Assembly: GCA_003565035.1 (NCBI GenBank)
Contig: PXDP01000343.1
Location: 1 to 11,020 of the forward strand
Direction: 5' to 3'
Source: PVC group bacterium
GTDB taxonomy: Bacteria; Verrucomicrobiota; Kiritimatiellia; SS1-B-03-39; UBA6053
Length of the DNA: 11,020 bases
A model generated the notes under the pieces. That model made no database searches and had not been told where the DNA came from. It saw only the letters and a list, made by a program, of their open reading frames with translations. A program made the position numbers and the translations under genes. This document shows, piece by piece, positions 7,690-11,020 of the stretch (position 1 is its first letter; every line of letters starts with the position of its first letter).

Positions 7690-8645
7690 TGGGTTTTCCT
7701 TTGATTCGGGGGAGGGGTGTGCAGAGATCGCAAGATGGCATCCAAAAGAAGCAGGGGCGCGGGCGAGTCGTGTTCGTAAGTGGTCAATGGGACGCCACAG
7801 AAAAGCAGGGGAGCACCGCCTTCGTCGTAGAATTCCACCCATGGCCAGCCTTGCCGCTCGTTTGCGCGGATTCTCCATGTATCCTGAACAGTATGAAGAT
7901 TGAAATATTCCCGGGAAAATCCGGCACCTTTGAGCCGGGGATCCAGTTCGGTCACCTTTTCGATTCCCTGGAAGTTGATATTCGGAGGCGGGCCATCTTT
8001 CGGAAAGACGGGCAGATCAAAAACGCCGCGGGAAGGCGCCAGGACTAAAACCGGGATTCCATCCCCCGCGAGCCGGTGCAGTTGGCTCACAAGCTCGCAG
8101 TGTCGCTGAAAAGAAATTCCCTCACCCACCAGCAAAGCGCCATTCCCCAACCGGGCGGGGTCGAATACGCGGGTGTGGGGCACCTCGTGCCGCTCCAGCC
8201 AGGAGGCGGTGTTTCCCCGGGGATCGTAAAGCCACAGGGGCCAGTCTTTCAGCCATTGTTTTTCTCCGAACCATGGGGTGTCCGGAAAAATCCAAAGCGT
8301 GGTCTTCAGGACGGGCGCCTCCGCATCGCTCCCCGAGAGGAGCAATTCAAGCCGGGTATACAGCCCGGCGGGAGGCGGAGGCGCTTCGAAGACCAGGCGG
8401 GCCTTTCCGTCCAACTCCACACCCAGAGTCCCTTCCGCCAAAGGCTTGTTTTCAAATTCAAAGCGAAATCGGATCCGCTTTCCGGCATGATTCGGCGCAT
8501 GAATCCGGACTTGCATTTCTTGGGCATGGGTTAGCTGACGGGGCGGCAACACCGTCATCTCCCCGCCAAACACCTGTAAAACGGAAAGTTTTGCAAGCAC
8601 CAGGAAGGTGCAACACAAAAATTTCGACGCGGCAGGGGTCTTCAT
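7686..8645 (-). CDS. secreted protein of unknown function, beta-sandwich plus possible amidotransferase-like fold
   Basis: The protein has 319 residues; I do not recognise the family. An N-terminal hydrophobic segment (about 8-27, FLCCTFLVLAKLSVLQVFGG) is a signal peptide or anchor. Residues about 30-118 alternate strands like an Ig-type beta-sandwich (QMRI/RFRFEF/ARLVFEAP pattern). From about 120 on, alternating hydrophobic strands and helices (GALLVGEG at 169-176, IPVLVLAPS at 197-205, PLLFCGVPL at 279-287) resemble a class I glutamine-amidotransferase-like fold. No catalytic triad is evident, so a non-enzymatic role is likelier. The ATG overlaps the upstream stop as ATGA, and GGAGG lies 7 bases upstream, a strong site. 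The end overlaps the CsgG-like gene by 4 bases. The fold call is an inference from pattern only. Confidence 0.8.
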   Translation of the reverse strand: MKTPAASKFLCCTFLVLAKLSVLQVFGGEMTVLPPRQLTHAQEMQVRIHAPNHAGKRIRFRFEFENKPLAEGTLGVELDGKARLVFEAPPPPAGLYTRLELLLSGSDAEAPVLKTTLWIFPDTPWFGEKQWLKDWPLWLYDPRGNTASWLERHEVPHTRVFDPARLGNGALLVGEGISFQRHCELVSQLHRLAGDGIPVLVLAPSRGVFDLPVFPKDGPPPNINFQGIEKVTELDPRLKGAGFSREYFNLHTVQDTWRIRANERQGWPWVEFYDEGGAPLLFCGVPLTTYEHDSPAPLLLLDAILRSLHTPPPNQRKTQ

Positions 8646-9406
8646 GCGTTGTCCTCCGATGTGGACGGGTGGATCGGCATCAGGCGATGAACCATGCGCA
8701 AGCCCGGACCGAGTTCCGTTTGCGCGTTCGCTGTGTTCGTGGCATCCGTCGCCAAAGTCACCTGTTTGCTCGCCCGCAGCCCGTCAAGGGAAGGGAGATC
8801 CAGATGGCTTTCCACAAACCATCTGTCGCCGGCAAGGTCATGAATCCAGACGGAAAAAGATTCCCCGGATTCCGCGCGGGACCGGCCGTCCACCCAATGG
8901 CTGTCACGCGCCAGAAGCTCCCGACGCCAAACCGGCGTCCAAACCCCGTCCTCCGATTCCCGCTGAATCTCCACGCGGAGAACCAGGTTAGCGGTCCGGT
9001 ACGGTTCGGGGCTCTCCTCAATCTCCAATATTACGTCCGGGTTGTCACCCGGGATCCATACGGCATGGCCTTGAAAAAGACGTGCGATTTCCCGATAATA
9101 CGGAATGCGATCCGTAAAATCGTCACCAGAGGGTTCCACAGTTTGAACATCCGCGGCGTCCGGGTCCCGCGGGAAAGGCTTGTTGAGAAGAAAAACCACT
9201 CCCGCGGCCAGCGCCAGGCCCGCCCATGCATATGCCGGGGTCCAGTGGGGGAAAAACCCTCCCCCCGCCTTTCCCGGCCGGACCGGGGCAGGCCTCAATG
9301 TGTTTTGCGGACAGGGGGGCGGTTCCGTCTCCATGGGCGGCAACGCGCGGTCCACGCGCATCCCCCAGCGTTTCAAATCTTTGTCCATTTCGTTGTGTTT
9401 ACGCAT
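8642..9406 (-). CDS. single-pass membrane protein, probable sigma-factor partner (anti-sigma-like)
   Basis: The protein has 254 residues. A short charged and proline-rich head (1-55) is followed by one membrane helix (about 57-75, PAYAWAGLALAAGVVFLLN) and a periplasmic domain of about 175 residues rich in beta strands (LVLRVEIQRE, SFSVWIHDL). Its place right after an ECF sigma gene, with an 8-base overlap, is typical of anti-sigma factors. No histidine/double-cysteine zinc motif of the ZAS class is visible in the head, so any anti-sigma domain is non-canonical or very short. The start ATG has AAAGGAG 7 bases upstream, inside the sigma gene's end. It could instead be a secretion or envelope subunit unrelated to sigma control. 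Confidence 0.8.
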   Translation of the reverse strand: MRKHNEMDKDLKRWGMRVDRALPPMETEPPPCPQNTLRPAPVRPGKAGGGFFPHWTPAYAWAGLALAAGVVFLLNKPFPRDPDAADVQTVEPSGDDFTDRIPYYREIARLFQGHAVWIPGDNPDVILEIEESPEPYRTANLVLRVEIQRESEDGVWTPVWRRELLARDSHWVDGRSRAESGESFSVWIHDLAGDRWFVESHLDLPSLDGLRASKQVTLATDATNTANAQTELGPGLRMVHRLMPIHPSTSEDNA

Positions 9407-9953
9407 GGCCCAACTCCTTTTTCAGGATTTTTCGTGCCTGGTGAACGCGCCAATAGAGGGTGGATCGGGTGCATCCCTGAATGCGGGCGGCCTCCTGGGG
9501 ATTCATGCCTTCGATCACGGTCAACACCAAAGCCGAGCGCAACTCGGGCGCGAGGGTCTTGATGGCTTCAGTGATCCGTCGGTTTTCCTCTTTCCAAAAA
9601 AGGGAATCCCGCGGGGACGCCATTCCCCCCCGGTGCTCCGCACCCGCCCCGTAGGTCTCCATGTGCTTGCGGGCGGTGATGACTTTTCGCAAATGTTGGT
9701 GGGCATCATTCACGGCAATGCGACACAGCCAGGTCTTGAAACTGGCGTTTCCTTGAAACTGTTCAATTTTGCTTGAGGCTTTCACAAAGGTGTCCTGGGT
9801 TAAATCCTGCGCCACACACTCGTCCAACACGATCTTGGTAATGAGGCGATACACAAGATCCTTGTGCCTTCGGTATAATTCTCCGAAGCATTCCTGGCAT
9901 CCCTGTGACTGGAATCGTTGTATAAGTTCATGTTCTTCCCGTGGCGCTTTCAT
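9399..9953 (-). CDS. ECF-type RNA polymerase sigma factor
   Basis: The protein has 184 residues, a normal ECF length. Sigma region 2 lies at about 22-90: core-binding DLTQDTFVKA at 50-59, then FKTWLCRIAVNDAHQHLRK at 72-90 for promoter -10 recognition. Region 4 at about 123-180 carries a helix-turn-helix (GMNPQEAARIQGCTRSTLYWRVHQARKIL) that reads the -35 element. The linker between them (about 95-118) is glycine-rich. It directs core RNA polymerase to a small regulon, usually including its own operon. It is the first gene of a tight minus-strand operon, and its stop overlaps the membrane-protein start by 8 bases. An AAAGG lies 12 bases before the ATG, a poor spacing. The ECF subgroup cannot be named from this view. 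Confidence 0.95.
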   Translation of the reverse strand: MKAPREEHELIQRFQSQGCQECFGELYRRHKDLVYRLITKIVLDECVAQDLTQDTFVKASSKIEQFQGNASFKTWLCRIAVNDAHQHLRKVITARKHMETYGAGAEHRGGMASPRDSLFWKEENRRITEAIKTLAPELRSALVLTVIEGMNPQEAARIQGCTRSTLYWRVHQARKILKKELGHA

Positions 9954-10078
9954 TTGTTTCTTATACCTTTAGATGCGTGCGCGGGAAGATTCTTGGTAAA
10001 AATTTCATTTTTTTTGGAATCATCTCTCCCGCGAAGACCGTTGCTTGATGATTTTTACTATCAGAGAGACACCGGGAC
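9954..10078 (-). promoter_or_regulatory. likely promoter region of the sigma-factor operon
   Basis: This is the only sizeable gap upstream of the operon and should hold its promoter. On the minus strand a -10-like GGTATAAG lies at 9960-9967, only 6 bases before the ATG, which would give a nearly leaderless mRNA. The matching -35 (around CTTCCC) is poor. An A/T-rich stretch (about 9998-10018) lies further up. I cannot identify an ECF-type autoregulatory promoter with confidence. Confidence 0.25.
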
Positions 10079-10429
10079 CTACAAGCTCAGGAGGCGTTTA
10101 TCCAAATGATTGACAAATTCCATGTCACTTTTTCCGATAGACAGCTTGCCAAACGAATGCGGATCATTTCCGGTGGAGTGGAAAATACCTGTTGCTATAT
10201 TTCAACCCTGCGGGCCATGATCTTCCGGCGGCTTTGCACCCCGAAAAAGAACAACGATGCGATGCTTCGCCTTATCTTTTTCGGGGCAGAAATCCACTCG
10301 GAATCTCACGGTCCTATGCGAAGATTTCTGGTTGACAGGGTACTGGTTTGGGCGGCTCAAGACGGGAGCTGTCGGTCTCGACATCTCAACGGCGTCGGAA
10401 GTGTGCGTTGACGTGCCGGAGGGCGTCAC
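10079..10429 (-). pseudogene. unrecognised minus-strand reading frame broken by one TGA
   Basis: One minus-strand frame is open from 10429 to a TGA at 10202-10204 and, in the same frame, onward to a TAG at 10079-10081. The two halves read with protein-like composition (for example FRVDFCPEKDKAKHRIVVLF before, and GNDPHSFGKLSIGKSD then MEFVNHLDKRLLSL after). I recognise no family. It may be the end of a decayed gene or a dispersed non-coding repeat that happens to be open. It carries a 12-bp perfect hairpin at 10239-10286. The opposite strand has an AGGAGG before an ATG at 10106, but that 101-residue frame looks no more convincing. Confidence 0.25.
10239..10286. repeat. perfect 12-bp inverted repeat with an inner stem
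   Basis: CCCCGAAAAAGA (10239-10250) pairs perfectly with TCTTTTTCGGGG (10275-10286). Inside the 24-base loop, GCGA (10259-10262) pairs with TCGC (10267-10270). The A/T-rich part of the stem lies on the loop side and no free T-run follows, so it is not a standard terminator. It resembles the folding core of a small palindromic repeat. Confidence 0.6.
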
Positions 10430-10907
10430 GGGCGAAATCGAGGGCGGTTTCCAAATCGGGTTGGGCTTCGGCGATTTCGGAGAGGGCGATGCGGGCTGCG
10501 ATCCGGGTCAGGGCTCGTCTGGAAGTGAGTGTCGCAAGATGGCGCAGGAGTTTTGGTCATTGGCAAGGCGAGAGCGAGGCGAATACCCTCTGCGGTCTGT
10601 AACGAGCGATCAACGCCGCCAATGGCCAAAAGAACCAGCCAGATGCGACACTCATTTCCTGACGGGCCCTAAGCCCCTCGCCGCGTTCGTTGGCGGTGTT
10701 CAGTCGGCTCACGGCTTCGTAGGTGCGTCCGAGGTCGAATTGGGTTTTGGCGGCTTCGATGTGGGCGGCGGCGCGGGGCCAGAGGTGATTTTCGACCATG
10801 GGTTGGCCGTATTCCTCCACCCAGGTCCAGGCTTGGGCGGGGTTGCCGGAATCCCGTTCGATTTTGGCCAGGGCGGGAAGGTGAAAATACATGTTTCTAT
10901 GTTTCAA
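10386..10907 (-). pseudogene. interrupted fragment of a TPR-like helical-repeat gene
   Basis: From about 10895 the minus strand reads helical-repeat sequence (LPALAKIERDSGNPAQAWTW, then AAAHIEAAKTQFDLGRTYEA) down to about 10672. In another frame it reads ALTRIAARIALSEIAEAQPD and LETALDFARDALRHVNAHF from about 10507 to a TGA at 10386-10388. Both parts have the A/L spacing of TPR-type repeats and look like one protein. Between them lies a 165-bp inverted-repeat element that shifts the frame, and the upstream frame stops inside it. The 5' end is lost where AT-rich sequence begins near 10895; the TTG at 10907 that could open the frame is probably accidental. TPR proteins are protein-binding scaffolds, so nothing specific can be said of its former role. 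Confidence 0.6.
10508..10672. mobile_element. 165-bp imperfect inverted-repeat element, MITE/REP-like
   Basis: The left arm 10508-10536 (core TGAGTGTCGCA) matches the reverse complement of 10644-10672 at 25 of 29 positions. A second matching pair lies inside: 10551-10564 (TTTTGGTCATTGGC) with 10618-10631 (13 of 14). The unmatched parts between the arms are 14 and 12 bases, and the centre (10565-10617) is 53 bases. The element sits between two halves of a TPR-like reading frame. It encodes no transposase. It could be a non-autonomous palindromic element moved in trans, or a structured repeat. I cannot define a target-site duplication. Confidence 0.6.
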
Positions 10908-11020
10908 TATTTCCTATTTTTCTTTTACCAATCTTGTGTTAATTCTGACACCCTTTTTGCTTTGCAGATACTTGTTACCTATTTTAGTCCTCTAATAAAT
11001 TCACAGTAATGGGATTTACA
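10908..11020. other. AT-rich non-coding tract at the window edge
   Basis: About 113 bases, clearly richer in A and T than the rest of the window, with T-runs (CCTATTTTTCTTTTACC, CCCTTTTTGCTTTG). No reading frame or stable hairpin is evident. The composition change coincides with the lost 5' end of the TPR-like fragment, so it marks a junction or an intergenic region of the next unit. Confidence 0.5.

Noticed and set aside
7690..7878. N-terminal extension of the CsgG-like protein to an ATG at 7878
   Set aside because: The extra 63 residues overlap the upstream gene, are basic and hide the signal peptide. The ATG at 7689 has a Shine-Dalgarno site and an ATGA overlap.
8273..9562. 429-residue plus-strand open frame
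   Set aside because: It runs antisense across three well-supported overlapping minus-strand genes. The product is arginine/proline-rich with no domain, as expected for the complement of GC-rich coding DNA.
10106..10411. 101-residue plus-strand frame preceded by AGGAGG
   Set aside because: The ribosome-site-like sequence is 11 bases from the ATG and the protein resembles nothing I know. A minus-strand frame covers the same bases with equal plausibility, so I did not call it a gene.
10257..11009. 250-residue plus-strand frame rich in glycine and valine
   Set aside because: It is the complement of the TPR-like fragment and the inverted repeat; its GFGG-type runs are what alanine/proline-rich codons give on the other strand. 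No credible start site.
1..11020. CRISPR arrays, tRNA or rRNA genes
   Set aside because: I saw no regularly spaced direct repeats, no cloverleaf with TTCGA-type arm and no rRNA signature on either strand.

Overview
The window is about 11 kb of moderately GC-rich bacterial DNA. Nearly all coding lies on the minus strand. The organism is probably a member of the PVC group (Verrucomicrobiota or a relative). This is inferred from gene content only: an ECF sigma factor followed by a membrane protein with a short cytoplasmic head, a very large secreted FGE-sulfatase-domain protein, and several secreted proteins that are hard to name. No marker gene is present, so the taxon is a guess.

Right edge (about 10079-11020). 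This stretch looks decayed. From right to left it holds an AT-rich tract, a fragment of a helical-repeat (TPR-like) gene on the minus strand broken by a 165-bp imperfect inverted repeat, and a further minus-strand frame with one internal stop that contains a long perfect hairpin.

Core (546-9953, all minus strand, read right to left). An ECF sigma factor comes first (9953-9399). A single-pass membrane protein, probably its partner or anti-sigma factor, follows (9406-8642). Then come a secreted protein with a beta-sandwich and a possible amidotransferase-like fold (8645-7686) and a secreted CsgG/curli-assembly-like protein (7689-6751). These four genes overlap by 8, 4 and 4 bases. The three downstream ones have good Shine-Dalgarno sequences inside the preceding gene, so they form a tight, translationally coupled operon. 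After gaps of 69 and about 60-139 bases come two large secreted paralogs. The first (6681-4876) is truncated. The second (4736-546) is a 1396-residue protein with two CsgG-like modules, a TPR-like helical region, a propeller-like beta-rich region and a C-terminal FGE-sulfatase domain that lacks the catalytic cysteines.

How they may work together (inference). The sigma factor and membrane protein would control an envelope-located set of proteins. Three consecutive products share the same CsgG-like module, five copies in all, which suggests they act in one periplasmic or cell-surface assembly. The truncated paralog still has an out-of-frame stub of an FGE-sulfatase C-terminus directly after it. 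It was therefore once a full-length sister of the 1396-residue protein and lost roughly 2.2 kb of its middle.

Left edge (1-545). The apparent end of a plus-strand gene is followed at once by a strong 13-bp terminator hairpin. A gene-free spacer of about 475 bases then separates it from the convergent operon.
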